Below, piece by piece: positions 55,239 to 63,842 of a stretch of DNA of 64,000 bases. The stretch is taken from assembly GCF_003666015.1 (NCBI RefSeq), contig NZ_QPLT01000017.1:1-64000 (forward strand), in the 5' to 3' direction. Within the stretch, counting starts at the first letter, position 1. Each line of letters begins with the position of its first letter. Made by a program: the position numbers and the translations under genes. The notes beneath the pieces are model-generated. The model was not told the DNA's origin. It saw only the letters and a program-made list of their open reading frames with translations, and searched no databases. Origin of the DNA: Halorubrum sp. Atlit-26R (GTDB lineage Archaea; Halobacteriota; Halobacteria; Halobacteriales; Haloferacaceae).

Positions 55239-56783
55239 TCAAGATCTGTCGTCGTTGTGTTCGTCGTAGAACGCGTCAAGCAACTTCCGCTGGCTCGCAC
55301 GTAGGTGATGTAGCAGCGTCGATCCCGTGATCCCGAGCGACTCGGCGACTTCCTCGGCCGTACTCCCCCGTGGCGACTCGAAGTAGTCCGCGAGGTAGGC
55401 CGTCCGAAGCACGGTTTCCTGTCGATCGGTGAGCCGTTCACTCAGTTCGTCCCGGAACTCTCGTGCCGTCGTCGGCGACCGCGTCCGGTCCCGGCGGGCG
55501 AGGACAGGTGCAGGCTCATCGTCACCGATTTCGACAGCTAATCGGCGAACAGTAGCGTCGGTGGACAGTTCGACGACGAATCGACCGGTGCCACCCTCGA
55601 ACGTCGCCGTCCGAATGGTCGCCCCGTGGGTGACGGCTGCCACGAGCGGTGTCTCACTCCCGAGCGTGAGTTCGATTCGTCCGTGTCCTTCGTCCAACTG
55701 TCGGACAACCCGCCCGCCATCGATGTCCTTCGACGGTTCAGTCGCGTCGACGACCACTTCCGGGGCAGCCCCTGAGACGGTGAGGAAACAGGTGAGGCCG
55801 TCGTCGCCAGCGGGGACCGTGCCGTCGAGTGTGAGTTCCGCGTCACAGGACTCACTGAGTCGGGCGATCGGGGAGTGCGACCCGAGCTCGAACGTAACCT
55901 CGGTGATCGTGTCCGCGAGTAGCAGCTGACGGTTTCGGGTTGCGTTGATTGCCAGCCCCGCGAGTTCACCGAGCGCCTCGAAGCTTGATCGCTCGTGATC
56001 GCTGAACGCCTCCTTCATTGCCGCGTAGACGCCGACGACCCCGTAGACGCTAGATCCGTATACCAGTGGCACAGCCAGCGCCGACTGGATACCGTCTCCG
56101 AACCCGGCGACGCGGACCGATTCCGGGACCGTTTCGTCTCCGCTCAGCGACTGGATTAGCTGTGGGCGTTGTCGCTCAACCGCCCGCTGTTCGGGAGTGG
56201 TGTCGCCGCGCTCGACCGCCGCGCGGACCGCCGGGAAGGTCTCACCTCGGTCGCCCGCGACGCCCTCCACGTCCAAGCCCTCGCCGTCAGCAACGCGGAC
56301 GCCGGTCCACGCGAACTGATACTGGTCGGAGTTCCCCAATCGCTCCCGGATCGTCTCCGTTATCTCCTCTCGTGAGGCGGCACCAACCAGTCCCCGGAGA
56401 ACGTCGGCGATCAGACGGTCGACGACGGCAACTCGCTCGTGTTCGGCACGGAGCCGTTCACACGCCTGTTGGTGGGTCTTTCGCTCGGTCACGTCATCGA
56501 CGTAGACAGTCGCGGTTCCGTTGCCTGGAACGACCGATACCGATAACCATCGGTCGATCGTCGGGTAGTACTCCTCGAACGTCGTATCCGTCACCGACTC
56601 CCCGTCGAACGCTCTCAAGAGTGAGTCCGCAACTGATCTGGGAAACACGTCAACTATCTGTTCGCTACTGGGGTCATCGGCCGTGAGGAGCTCCGACGCA
56701 ATATCGTTGCTCGCCATCACGGTCCGATCTTGCACCGTGATCACGCCGATCGGCGCGTTCCGGAGACGATCCTTCATCGTCAC
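55239..56783 (-). CDS. Bat-like PAS-GAF-HTH transcription activator
   Basis: A 514-residue protein: PAS (~1-110, APIGVITVQDRTVMASNDIA), GAF (~120-280, IQSALAVPLVYGSSVYGVVG), a bacterio-opsin-activator-type domain (~285-430), and an HTH-10 domain at the C-terminus (LTDRQETVLRTAYLADYFES, then STAEEVAESLGITGSTLLHH). It overlaps the kinase gene upstream by 4 bp (GTGA start) or starts at ATG 56777, so they form an operon and probably one signalling path. Intact. Confidence 0.88.
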   Translation of the reverse strand: MTMKDRLRNAPIGVITVQDRTVMASNDIASELLTADDPSSEQIVDVFPRSVADSLLRAFDGESVTDTTFEEYYPTIDRWLSVSVVPGNGTATVYVDDVTERKTHQQACERLRAEHERVAVVDRLIADVLRGLVGAASREEITETIRERLGNSDQYQFAWTGVRVADGEGLDVEGVAGDRGETFPAVRAAVERGDTTPEQRAVERQRPQLIQSLSGDETVPESVRVAGFGDGIQSALAVPLVYGSSVYGVVGVYAAMKEAFSDHERSSFEALGELAGLAINATRNRQLLLADTITEVTFELGSHSPIARLSESCDAELTLDGTVPAGDDGLTCFLTVSGAAPEVVVDATEPSKDIDGGRVVRQLDEGHGRIELTLGSETPLVAAVTHGATIRTATFEGGTGRFVVELSTDATVRRLAVEIGDDEPAPVLARRDRTRSPTTAREFRDELSERLTDRQETVLRTAYLADYFESPRGSTAEEVAESLGITGSTLLHHLRASQRKLLDAFYDEHNDDRS

Positions 56784-57757
56784 TCCTCCGCGTTAAACCG
56801 GATCTCAATTCGTGTCCCATCACGTTCGATTTCGGCGATCGAAACCGTCCAGCCGTGGGCCGCCGCGATCCGATCAACAATCGCGAGGCCGAGGCCAGTG
56901 CCGACCTCGTCAACGGTGTATCCCGGTCGAAAGACGGCGTCACGCTCGGGTACAGGAATACCGGGGCCATCGTCGGCTACAAACACCCCAGCCGTTCCAT
57001 CTGTCAGTGTTCCCACTCGAACGATTCCGTCGTCGGATCCGTGTTGGATACTGTTCCGAAAGAGATTCTCGAACAGTCGTTGGAAGCGATCGGGATCGGC
57101 TCTCACCGTCGGGAGCGACCCGTCGAACTGGAGCGTCCATGTCTCGGTCTCGACGGTCTGCCACGCGCGCTCCGCCGTCTCGTAAACTGAGACACTATGC
57201 TCAGGGTTCAGCGCTGCCTCACCACGAGCGAGCGTCAGCACGTCCTGAATGATTCGCTCCATTCGATCGTGAGCGGCGTCGATGGCATCGAAGTGCTCGT
57301 CCGCCCCCGTCTCGCGTGCGGCTTCCAGGTGTGCGCCGGCCACATCGAGCGGGTTCCGCAGATCGTGACTGATCACGCTCGCGACCTGTCCAACGTCGAC
57401 ATCATCGGCGAACGGGGCGGCGACGTCGCGGGAGCTGAAAACTATCGCTCCGCCGTCTACGTCGGGCGCGAGTACGTGAGCTACGTACTGGCCGTCATCA
57501 GCGGTCTCTAACAGGATTTCAACCGCTTCGCCAGCACGGAGTTGTTCGTCGAGAGGCTCCTCACCAGACAATTTTACCGTGTCGAACCGCTCGAAAAGGG
57601 CCGAAACTGGCACCCCAGGATCGACACCGACCACCACGTCGAACGCGTCGTTCGTCGCCGTCACTGTCGGGACGTCGTCCCGCATTTCGTACGTGAGTAC
57701 GGGGTCGGGATGAGCGGCGAGCGAGATCCGTAGCGCGCTGGGGTCGATCATCGTCAC
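56780..57757 (-). CDS. Soluble PAS histidine kinase
   Basis: A 325-residue kinase: a PAS-like sensor (~10-110), the phosphorylation site ASVISHDLRNPLDVAGAHLE (H131), and a HATPase (NLFRNSIQHG, ADDGPGIPVPERD, GTGLGLAIVDRIAAAHG). There are no membrane segments. It overlaps the Bat-like activator downstream and lacks a receiver, so it may act through the activator's PAS/GAF or another regulator. ATG 57757. Confidence 0.88.
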   Translation of the reverse strand: MTMIDPSALRISLAAHPDPVLTYEMRDDVPTVTATNDAFDVVVGVDPGVPVSALFERFDTVKLSGEEPLDEQLRAGEAVEILLETADDGQYVAHVLAPDVDGGAIVFSSRDVAAPFADDVDVGQVASVISHDLRNPLDVAGAHLEAARETGADEHFDAIDAAHDRMERIIQDVLTLARGEAALNPEHSVSVYETAERAWQTVETETWTLQFDGSLPTVRADPDRFQRLFENLFRNSIQHGSDDGIVRVGTLTDGTAGVFVADDGPGIPVPERDAVFRPGYTVDEVGTGLGLAIVDRIAAAHGWTVSIAEIERDGTRIEIRFNAEE

Positions 57758-57964
57758 CTCGGCGCGGCCAGATGCGTCGTCGATCGGGTAACCATCCTGC
57801 TACCGACTCTAGACACCGTCCGGTTTAATGTCTGCCCCCCGCTGCGCGATCTGAAACACGCATGGCCGGATCCGCACGTCGAACAGATCGCCATCGGACA
57901 CCGTGTTGCCGTATCAGAAACGCGAGGAAATGGCTTTGTTGCCGACACCGGGATTATCGAACGC

Positions 57965-58624
57965 ATGAACCTAGACGAATTTGTCGATGCGAACGCTCCC
58001 GAAGGGAGTAGTGACGGCTTCCGGAAAGTCAACAAGCGACTGCTAGAGATTCCCTTCGAGGGGACGGTGATGGTGAAAGCCGGATCAATGATCGCCTACA
58101 CCGGCGACGTGACGTTCACCGGGAAGTCGTCCGCCGAGGGCGGCATCGCCGGGTTCGTCAAAGACGCCGTCAGCGGCGAGGGGACACCGATCATGGAGGC
58201 CGAGGGCTCCGGAACGCTCTACGTGGCTGAACAGGGCAAGAAGGTACAGATCCTCTCGCTCGACGCGGACGAGTCGATTTCGGTCAACGGCACCGATGTC
58301 CTCGGGTTCGAGAAGAAGATCGACTACGAGATCAGCACCGTTGGGGGGCTCTCCCAAGCCGCTGCGGGCGGGCTCACGAACGTGTTCCTCACCGGCCCAG
58401 GAGAGGTGGCGGTCACGACTCACGGCGATCCCGTCGTGATGACGCCACCGGTCACGACCGATCCCGATGCCACCGTCGCGTGGAGCGCCAACCTCTCGCC
58501 CTCGATTGGGACAAACAAGACGATCGAAATCGGGCAGACATCCGGTGAACAGCTACAGATGCAGTTCACCGGCTCCGAGGGGTTCGTCGTCGTCCAGCCC
58601 TACGAGGAAGGTGGTCAGATGTAG
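57965..58624 (+). CDS. AIM24-family protein
   Basis: A 219-residue protein of the AIM24/TRAP-like beta-helix family (VKAGSMIAYTGDVTFTGKSS, then ILSLDADESISVNGTDVLGF and GEVAVTTHGDPVVM). It has no signal peptide. In mitochondria AIM24 supports inner-membrane organisation; the archaeal role is unknown. ATG 57965; the upstream region is divergent with the kinase operon. Confidence 0.85.
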   Translation: MNLDEFVDANAPEGSSDGFRKVNKRLLEIPFEGTVMVKAGSMIAYTGDVTFTGKSSAEGGIAGFVKDAVSGEGTPIMEAEGSGTLYVAEQGKKVQILSLDADESISVNGTDVLGFEKKIDYEISTVGGLSQAAAGGLTNVFLTGPGEVAVTTHGDPVVMTPPVTTDPDATVAWSANLSPSIGTNKTIEIGQTSGEQLQMQFTGSEGFVVVQPYEEGGQM

Positions 58625-58679
58625 ACGCAAATGGTGAGTACCTACTGAACGATATTCAAATAATTCTCCGTGTAGTCAC

Positions 58680-59276
58680 ATGTTCGCCCTCCCACACTTC
58701 TCTTCACGAATTGTCGTCGGTGTCGGGTCCAGTGGTATCGCAGTCGTTGGATGGTTGTTCGCCCGTTCGATTCGCGGGTTTCCAACTGATCCGCATCTGT
58801 GGCTCCCACGACTTGTCGTCCGATCGGTCGCCGATATTCGACGACTGGATCGAATCGCCGTCGTCTGGATGGGACTTATCGCTTGGTCAGTGATCGTGAC
58901 CGCTCTGCATTTTGCCGGTCTAACCCTCGAGATATACTCGGCTATCTCGTGGTGGGACCTGCTCACTCACTCCATGAGTAGCTTCGGTATCGCCGCGTTG
59001 GCGGTGATAACCCACCGAGACCGAGTTGCGATGTACGGCTCGGTCTGGTGGGTCGTACCGACGATCGTCGCGATCGGCGCCGGATTCGAAGTGTACGAAT
59101 TCGTCTTCAAAGCCTTCTGGCACGAGTGGACGCTTCAGATGTATGTTGTCGACACAGTCGTCGATCTCGGCATGAATACGCTTGGGGGGACAGCCGTTAC
59201 ATCGATAGTAAGCAGCTATCTCACGGCGCTTGATCGGCCGCAGATGCGTTCAAAGTCTCCGAATCACGCCGAGTAA
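58680..59276 (+). CDS. DUF2238-like membrane protein, stop codon supplied by an IS end
   Basis: A 198-residue protein with about five membrane segments. WWDLLTHSMSSFGIAALAVI, then GAGFEVYEFVFKAF and YVVDTVVDLGMNTLGG resemble the YjdF/DUF2238 pattern. The last codons run into GTAAACTACC, the right end of the neighbouring IS1341 element, whose GTAAAC contains the TAA stop. The native C-terminus may therefore be slightly altered. Function unknown. Confidence 0.65.
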   Translation: MFALPHFSSRIVVGVGSSGIAVVGWLFARSIRGFPTDPHLWLPRLVVRSVADIRRLDRIAVVWMGLIAWSVIVTALHFAGLTLEIYSAISWWDLLTHSMSSFGIAALAVITHRDRVAMYGSVWWVVPTIVAIGAGFEVYEFVFKAFWHEWTLQMYVVDTVVDLGMNTLGGTAVTSIVSSYLTALDRPQMRSKSPNHAE

Positions 59277-60632
59277 ACTACCCCGCCCTACTCGCTCACG
59301 GCTTCGCCGTTCGCTTCGTTGAGGGCGGGGCTTTCGCGTGGACTCCCGTTCTGGCCATCGCTGGCAGGCTCGTAATCGCCGTTCACATTCAATGTCCCGC
59401 GATTCAAGCGCACGTTTACGGGTGCGCCTCCGCCCGACGACGTTTGCGCCGAGCGGAGGTGTTTCAGACCGATATTCTTCGCCGCGTTGTAGTCGGCGTT
59501 CACTTCGTAACCGCACTTCTGGCAACAGAACCGTTCTTGCGTCTTGCGGTTCTCTCGGAGTGTCGTCCCGCACTTCGAACACCGCTGGGAGGTGTAGGCA
59601 GGACTCACCTGCTCGACCGAGACGCCGACTATCTCGGCTTTGTACTCGACGTACTCGAACAGGCGTCGGAACGCCCATGCGTGGAACTTCTTGGCGTTCG
59701 GCATCCGCTCACGGATTCCCGTCAGGTTTTCGAACGCGATCACGTCATAGTCGTATTCGAGGGATTCTGCGACGAGTTTTTTCGAGACAGTGTGTAAGAA
59801 GTGATCGTACCGGCCCGTCTCGGTACGTCCGACCGACTAGATAGTTTCGTGGGCGGCCCGCGTCCCACGCTGGTGGAGCGACCCGCGCCGTTTCTCGAAC
59901 TCGCGGTGCCAGTGGTTCAACTCCGACCCGTTCCAGAATGTCGCCGTTGAGGTGACGGCGACGTTTTCGATGCCGAGGTCAACACCGAGGACTGTGCTGT
60001 GCTCGGCGTCACCTTCATCGGCAGTCTCGGACTCCACGTCCGCCTTTGTTCGGACGTGAAGGTAGAACTCGCCGTCTCGGTAGTGGAGTTCCGCACCCGT
60101 CACTTCGTAATCGTCGTTAAACAGGTACTCCGAGTGGGGCGTTTCTCTACTCCCGTCGGGAAGGATGTACTCGGCGGTGATGCGGCCTTCGACGGTCGAA
60201 AACGTCGCGTGGTCGTCGTTGAACGTCGCACAGCGTTTGTCGTAAACGAGTGTGGGGGCGGAAAAAGACGGTTTCCCCGCGTAGTCGCCTTGTTTCCAGC
60301 GGGCGACGACGCTCTGGAGGGCGTCGGCGGCCCACAGGAACTCGGAGATAGTTTCATGGAGGAGGTCAGCGTCGCTGTCGACAACATTGAGCTTGACAGG
60401 GACGGTGCGGCGGACCTCCATCCGTGATTCAGATGTATACTCTCGTTTTTAGATTAGTAACGATTCGGTGAGGAGCCGGCCGACAATCGAACGTGGCTGG
60501 TGTAGTGTCGGATCGGTTTCCTCTCCGACCTACTCGCTCGCTTCGCTCACTCTCTCCTCACGGGCCGCAGGCCCGTTCGGATGGTCAGCGGGACCTACGG
60601 TCCCGCACGACTTGAGGTCGGAGGCTTTTCCT
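59272..60632 (-). mobile_element. IS1341-type element with a dead tnpB
   Basis: Right end at ~59272-59335 (hairpin CCCCGCCCTACTCG with GAGGGCGGGGC) and left end at ~60510-60632 (GACCTACTCGCTCGC with CACGACTTGAGGTC), enclosing the tnpB pseudogene. Terminus GGGTAGTTTAC is shared with the element at 36.6 kb. No tnpA. Confidence 0.75.
59288..60421 (-). pseudogene. TnpB with a nonsense codon and an internal deletion
   Basis: The frame opens at ATG 60421 (MEVRRTVPVKLNVVDSDADL), runs through GVDLGIENVAV (first RuvC aspartate) and stops at TAG 59837-59839 after RGTRAAHETI. The same frame continues as [20 protein letters not shown], then [38 protein letters not shown] to 59288. One base change (CAG to TAG) thus cut the gene. 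A ~50-residue segment is missing near residue 30 relative to the intact copy at 36722. The second half could start at ATG 59743. Confidence 0.85.
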
Positions 60633-61028
60633 TGTATTATGCTGATCGGAATTCTTGCCGCGCTCTTTCGATCCGAATTCGATCACCAGTTTCTCCGATA
60701 CAATGCCGTACACCGTCATCTCTCTCGCTTTCTCCGAGTACCAGATGTCCACTGGAGTAATAATACCAGCGTCCTCTAACCTATCAAGATGGTACGTGAC
60801 ATTTTGGAGGGACACGCCAACCTTCTCTGCGACGTCCGATGCCGGATGCGGATCGTCGATGAGTACGGCAAGGATCTTCTGAGCCGTTTTCGACGACACG
60901 GCTCCCAGCGCGTCTGCCCCTTCGTTTTGATCGAGCGAGACGCTGAGGCTTTCCTCTGGGACGTGTTCGATCGTTGTCCGGCGAGCGAACACGCTCCTTC
61001 CGGCCGTACTTTCAGTTGTATACGACAT
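60585..61028 (-). CDS. ArsR-like winged-helix regulator
   Basis: A 147-residue protein with DNA-binding part SSKTAQKILAVLIDDPHPAS, then DVAEKVGVSLQNVTYHLDRL, wing and YSEKAREMTVYGIVSEKLVI. It is a paralogue of 40931-41260. The last ~25 residues (NTRKSLRPQVVRDRRSR) lie in or next to the left end of the IS1341 element and look non-native, so the C-terminus was probably replaced. ATG 61028. DNA targets unknown. Confidence 0.75.
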   Translation of the reverse strand: MSYTTESTAGRSVFARRTTIEHVPEESLSVSLDQNEGADALGAVSSKTAQKILAVLIDDPHPASDVAEKVGVSLQNVTYHLDRLEDAGIITPVDIWYSEKAREMTVYGIVSEKLVIEFGSKERGKNSDQHNTRKSLRPQVVRDRRSR

Positions 61029-61110
61029 ATTCGGTCGTTGTCTTGGGTAACAAATAAAGTCAGATACCAGTTTCTGAGTCAGAAACTCCTAGAAGACAGT
61101 TTCATCCCAG

Positions 61111-61233
61111 CTAGTCGGTTGCGCGGTTCTCCCAGAGCGAGAGGGCGATCGACAGGAATCCCGCGAACTCCACGGCCACAATCATTCCGAACGGTGTGAT
61201 CTTCCGTGCGTCATACTCGACACTGGAAATAAG
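61111..61233 (-). pseudogene. C-terminal membrane-protein remnant
   Basis: The minus strand reads SSVEYDARKITPFGMIVAVE, then FAGFLSIALSLWENRATD to a stop at 61111. It is abruptly cut at the inverted IS-type end at 61241. The 5' part is missing. Confidence 0.5.
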
Positions 61234-61240
61234 GCGTTCC

Positions 61241-61258
61241 GGCTCTGTTGAAATCCTC
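61241..61258 (-). repeat. IS-type end, inverted orientation
   Basis: GGCTCTGTTGAAATCCTC, the reverse complement of the other copies. Together with 62232-62248 it forms inverted ends 1.0 kb apart around the creatininase gene. Confidence 0.65.
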
Positions 61259-61339
61259 CTCTTCAGACACATTATCGACTGAAACAACCGGTCGCTGAAG
61301 ACTGCGCATTAATTGTTCAACCTCTGCCGAGGTGCGTGT

Positions 61340-62098
61340 CTATACAGAACGGCGTTCATTTTCGATGTGATCAACGTAGGTATCAACCACGTTCTGAATG
61401 ATGGTTTCGCCGGCTTCAGCGGTTGCTTCAGCCGGATCGCCAAGCACACCGTTTTGGGTGATGGTTTTGAATCCTTCGCTCAGAAGGCGAGCGGTAGAGA
61501 TCTCCCCTTCAGGACCGGACTCGATGTTCTCAATCCTTACGAGATCCTCATTCACCGCCAACACCACTGCCGTCTCGGCTGCACCGGCATGAATCACGTC
61601 TTGATCGTATTCGATCCCGGCCTTGCTGAGGCCATCATTCAATAACTGCATATGCTCATCGAGGTCAGCCAAGGCAATCACAGTGGCTTCGATTTCCCGA
61701 GCGATATCAGGTGCGACAGTCTTGACCGGGCCGAAATTTCCGCCGTGCGTCGGGACTAAGACGATATGCTCGAAGCCGTGGTCATCGAGCGACCGGCAGT
61801 ATGCCCGGATCACATCCATCAGTGTCTCGGGCGGCATAGTGATTGTGCCCGGGAACTCCATATGATGTCCCGAGCAGCCAGGTCGGATCGTCGGTACAGC
61901 AAGGGCATCCTCCAATTTCTCAGCGATCCGCCGCGAGAGTTCGTCACCGTCCAGTGTGTCCATATTCAACGGGAGGTGGGGACCGTGCTGTTCGATCGAG
62001 CCGACGGAAACAATCGCCGTCCGTCTCCCGTTTTCAAGCGCCGATTCGACTTCTGGCCATACCATCTCCTCAAGGAGTATTGACCTGCGAGAAGGCAT
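61340..62098 (-). CDS. Creatininase-family amidohydrolase
   Basis: A 252-residue metal-dependent hydrolase. Family motifs: VSVGSIEQHGPHLPLNMDTL (metal ligands E, H and D), FPGTITMPPETL, VPTHGGNFGPVK and HAGAAETAVV. The group includes creatinine amidohydrolase and enzymes of riboflavin/F420 and mycofactocin pathways; the substrate cannot be told. ATG 62098 lies ~25-30 nt after TTTTTAAG (minus strand), fitting a leaderless transcript. The gene sits between inverted copies of an IS-type terminal motif (61241 and 62232). Confidence 0.88.
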   Translation of the reverse strand: MPSRRSILLEEMVWPEVESALENGRRTAIVSVGSIEQHGPHLPLNMDTLDGDELSRRIAEKLEDALAVPTIRPGCSGHHMEFPGTITMPPETLMDVIRAYCRSLDDHGFEHIVLVPTHGGNFGPVKTVAPDIAREIEATVIALADLDEHMQLLNDGLSKAGIEYDQDVIHAGAAETAVVLAVNEDLVRIENIESGPEGEISTARLLSEGFKTITQNGVLGDPAEATAEAGETIIQNVVDTYVDHIENERRSV

Positions 62099-62231
62099 GC
62101 GGTTGGTGGTGCTTCCGCATAGCTTAAAAATCCTGTCGCAGAGAATGAGAGGGACTCGGATCGTTCCGGGCATAGTCGGGATTTGCGCCCCCTGTACTGA
62201 CCACACCCCGGTTAGAATATATCACTTCCTA

Positions 62232-62248
62232 AGGATTTCAACAGAGCC
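62232..62248 (+). repeat. IS-type end
   Basis: AGGATTTCAACAGAGCC, with TATATCACTT and, further upstream, CTGTACTGA, as in the copy at 62438. It faces the inverted copy at 61241. Confidence 0.65.
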
Positions 62249-62537
62249 GGATTTCTTTTACAGACCTCAATCCCAGCCGGTACTGCTGGTATCGGGTTAA
62301 TGCTTCTCGGGGTCGCAACTACCGTTGCCGACTTTGATGATCTGTGATCAACCGTACCGATCAGTCTTCCCTAATGTATTGAAAAATCTGTGACTCACCT
62401 GTACTGAACGGAATCGAGCTCGAGTATATCACTTGCGGAGGATTTCAACAGAGCCGCTCGGATAAGTATGAACTCATTTTAAGTCTATTAGCGTCTTCGA
62501 TTGATTTATTAGAACGGATTAAGCACATTTGATCAGT
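62249..62537. other. Intergenic region between IS-type ends and the DUF7847-like gene
   Basis: A short segment (62260-62348) could be the end of a lost membrane protein frame (LMLLGVATTVADFDDL). CTGTACTGA at ~62399 precedes another end motif. No gene is supported. A/T-rich DNA at 62475-62530 is the likely promoter for the next gene. Confidence 0.4.
62438..62455 (+). repeat. IS-type end GAGGATTTCAACAGAGCC
   Basis: An exact copy in the same orientation as 62232 and 190-200 bp away, with a similar upstream block (CTGTACTGA, TATATCACTT). Confidence 0.65.
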
Positions 62538-63311
62538 ATGGCCCTCCAACTCAGCCATGCGGTTAGCGACGGTATTCGCAGAACAGTCTCCCGAACCGGT
62601 GGAATCCTCTTGTTTGGATTTCTCGCGATCCAGTTCGGACTTCAAACAAGCGCCAACAGCGCCGTGTTGGGGCTTATTCCGCCAGAAGCTGCTGAACAGT
62701 TTAGCCAGAACGCTGGGATTACACTTCCAATTCCCGGGAGCGTCGGTGTCGCTCTATTCGTCGTGCTCGTGGTGTTGAGTTCGACGTACTTCGTCGTCCT
62801 CTCGCGAACGTTTGCTCGACCACAGGGCGAAATGTCACGATTCCCGGCGACGTTGAGACGACGGCTCGGACGGACCACGGTCTTTGCACTTGTCGGCGGT
62901 CTGATCGTCACAGTCTCGATCATGCTTGGTACCGTCCTCCTGATTCTCCCGGGTCTGTTCCTCGCAGCCTCGTTCCTGTTTTTCATCTTCGGTGTTGCTG
63001 TCGAAGATCGAGGAATCATCAGTAGTCTCAAGCGGAGTTGGGGACTTGCTCGTGGATCCCGGATCAAGCTCGGAATTCTCGTTGTTGTGACTGCGCTCTT
63101 TGGGGGTATTATCGGGGCAATCACACCGTTGTTGACTCTTGCCGGCCTACCGGTCGTAGCCGATGTTGTAACGGTCGTTCTCACAACGGTGTTCTTCGTG
63201 CCGTATTATGCGATCATCGCATCGGCGTACCTCCAGTTGCGTAACGAAGAAGACGCCCAGAATCAGTCGACACAGAACCCAGTTGACGCATCACAGACAC
63301 CCAAGCTCTAG
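62538..63311 (+). CDS. DUF7847-like membrane protein
   Basis: A 257-residue protein with five to six membrane segments: ILLFGFLAIQFGLQ, SVGVALFVVLVVLSSTYFVV, TVFALVGGLIVTVSIMLGTV, LILPGLFLAASFLFFIFGVA, ILVVVTALFGGIIGAITPLL and the last helix with FFVPYYAIIASAYLQLR. The pattern DRGIISSLKRSWGLARGSR after helix four resembles the haloarchaeal DUF7847 family. No function is known. ATG 62538 was chosen over an ATC-like extension. The polar tail is Q/N-rich. Confidence 0.75.
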   Translation: MALQLSHAVSDGIRRTVSRTGGILLFGFLAIQFGLQTSANSAVLGLIPPEAAEQFSQNAGITLPIPGSVGVALFVVLVVLSSTYFVVLSRTFARPQGEMSRFPATLRRRLGRTTVFALVGGLIVTVSIMLGTVLLILPGLFLAASFLFFIFGVAVEDRGIISSLKRSWGLARGSRIKLGILVVVTALFGGIIGAITPLLTLAGLPVVADVVTVVLTTVFFVPYYAIIASAYLQLRNEEDAQNQSTQNPVDASQTPKL

Positions 63312-63605
63312 CCATTTCACAAGCTGTCGGCCTCCTAATGGAATCATGGAGCTTCGGAGATGTGATAATCGAGATCCCGACAACTTCGACTAGTGGAAGA
63401 AAGAGCGTGCGGAGTACCGATTCGTCGGCTGTCGTATATTGTCTCTGGCGGATTTTCTGCGTCGTTAAGTCCCTCGGACGTTCCATTCGTGTAGGCGTAT
63501 CGCCACCGTTGGAGAATCGCCTCTAAAGGTAATCAGCGTGTCGCCACATTCTCCCGCTACCCAGCGTTAGCGTCACTTCGCGGGCGTCACTGCGAACAGT
63601 GCGGC
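63312..63605. other. Intergenic, no gene seen
   Basis: Short chance frames only. The last 80 bp before 63606 are GC-rich and may be the decayed start of the HTH gene that follows. Confidence 0.35.
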
Positions 63606-63842
63606 GTGCTCAATAGCGATGCGACTCAGGATGGTAATGAGAAGGCGTGGAAGCGGAGTGAAATCGCTGCGGCCATTGATCGCGACCCGAACACAGTTGC
63701 GACGAACCTTAGCCGATTAAAGAGTCGCGGCCTGGTCCGACACCGCAAGAATCACTGGGCGATCACGAACGACCGTGAGCGGCTTGAAGAAGCGATTCGT
63801 TTCTCCAACGCGCTTACTGGCCTGAATGAGGGGCTGTGTTGA
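63606..63842 (+). CDS. MarR-like winged helix, C-terminus cut by an IS
   Basis: A 78-residue frame from GTG 63606: AWKRSEIAAAIDRDPNTVAT, then NLSRLKSRGLVRHRKNHWAI, a winged helix. The last residues (GLNEGLC) run into GGGGCTGTGTTGAATCGCC, the left end of the IS5 element, so the natural C-terminus is lost. An N-terminal part may also be missing. Confidence 0.6.
   Translation: MLNSDATQDGNEKAWKRSEIAAAIDRDPNTVATNLSRLKSRGLVRHRKNHWAITNDRERLEEAIRFSNALTGLNEGLC

Noticed and set aside
61241-62248. Target-site duplication around the possible creatininase cassette
   Set aside because: The 8 bp outside each end do not match, so transposition as a unit is not shown.
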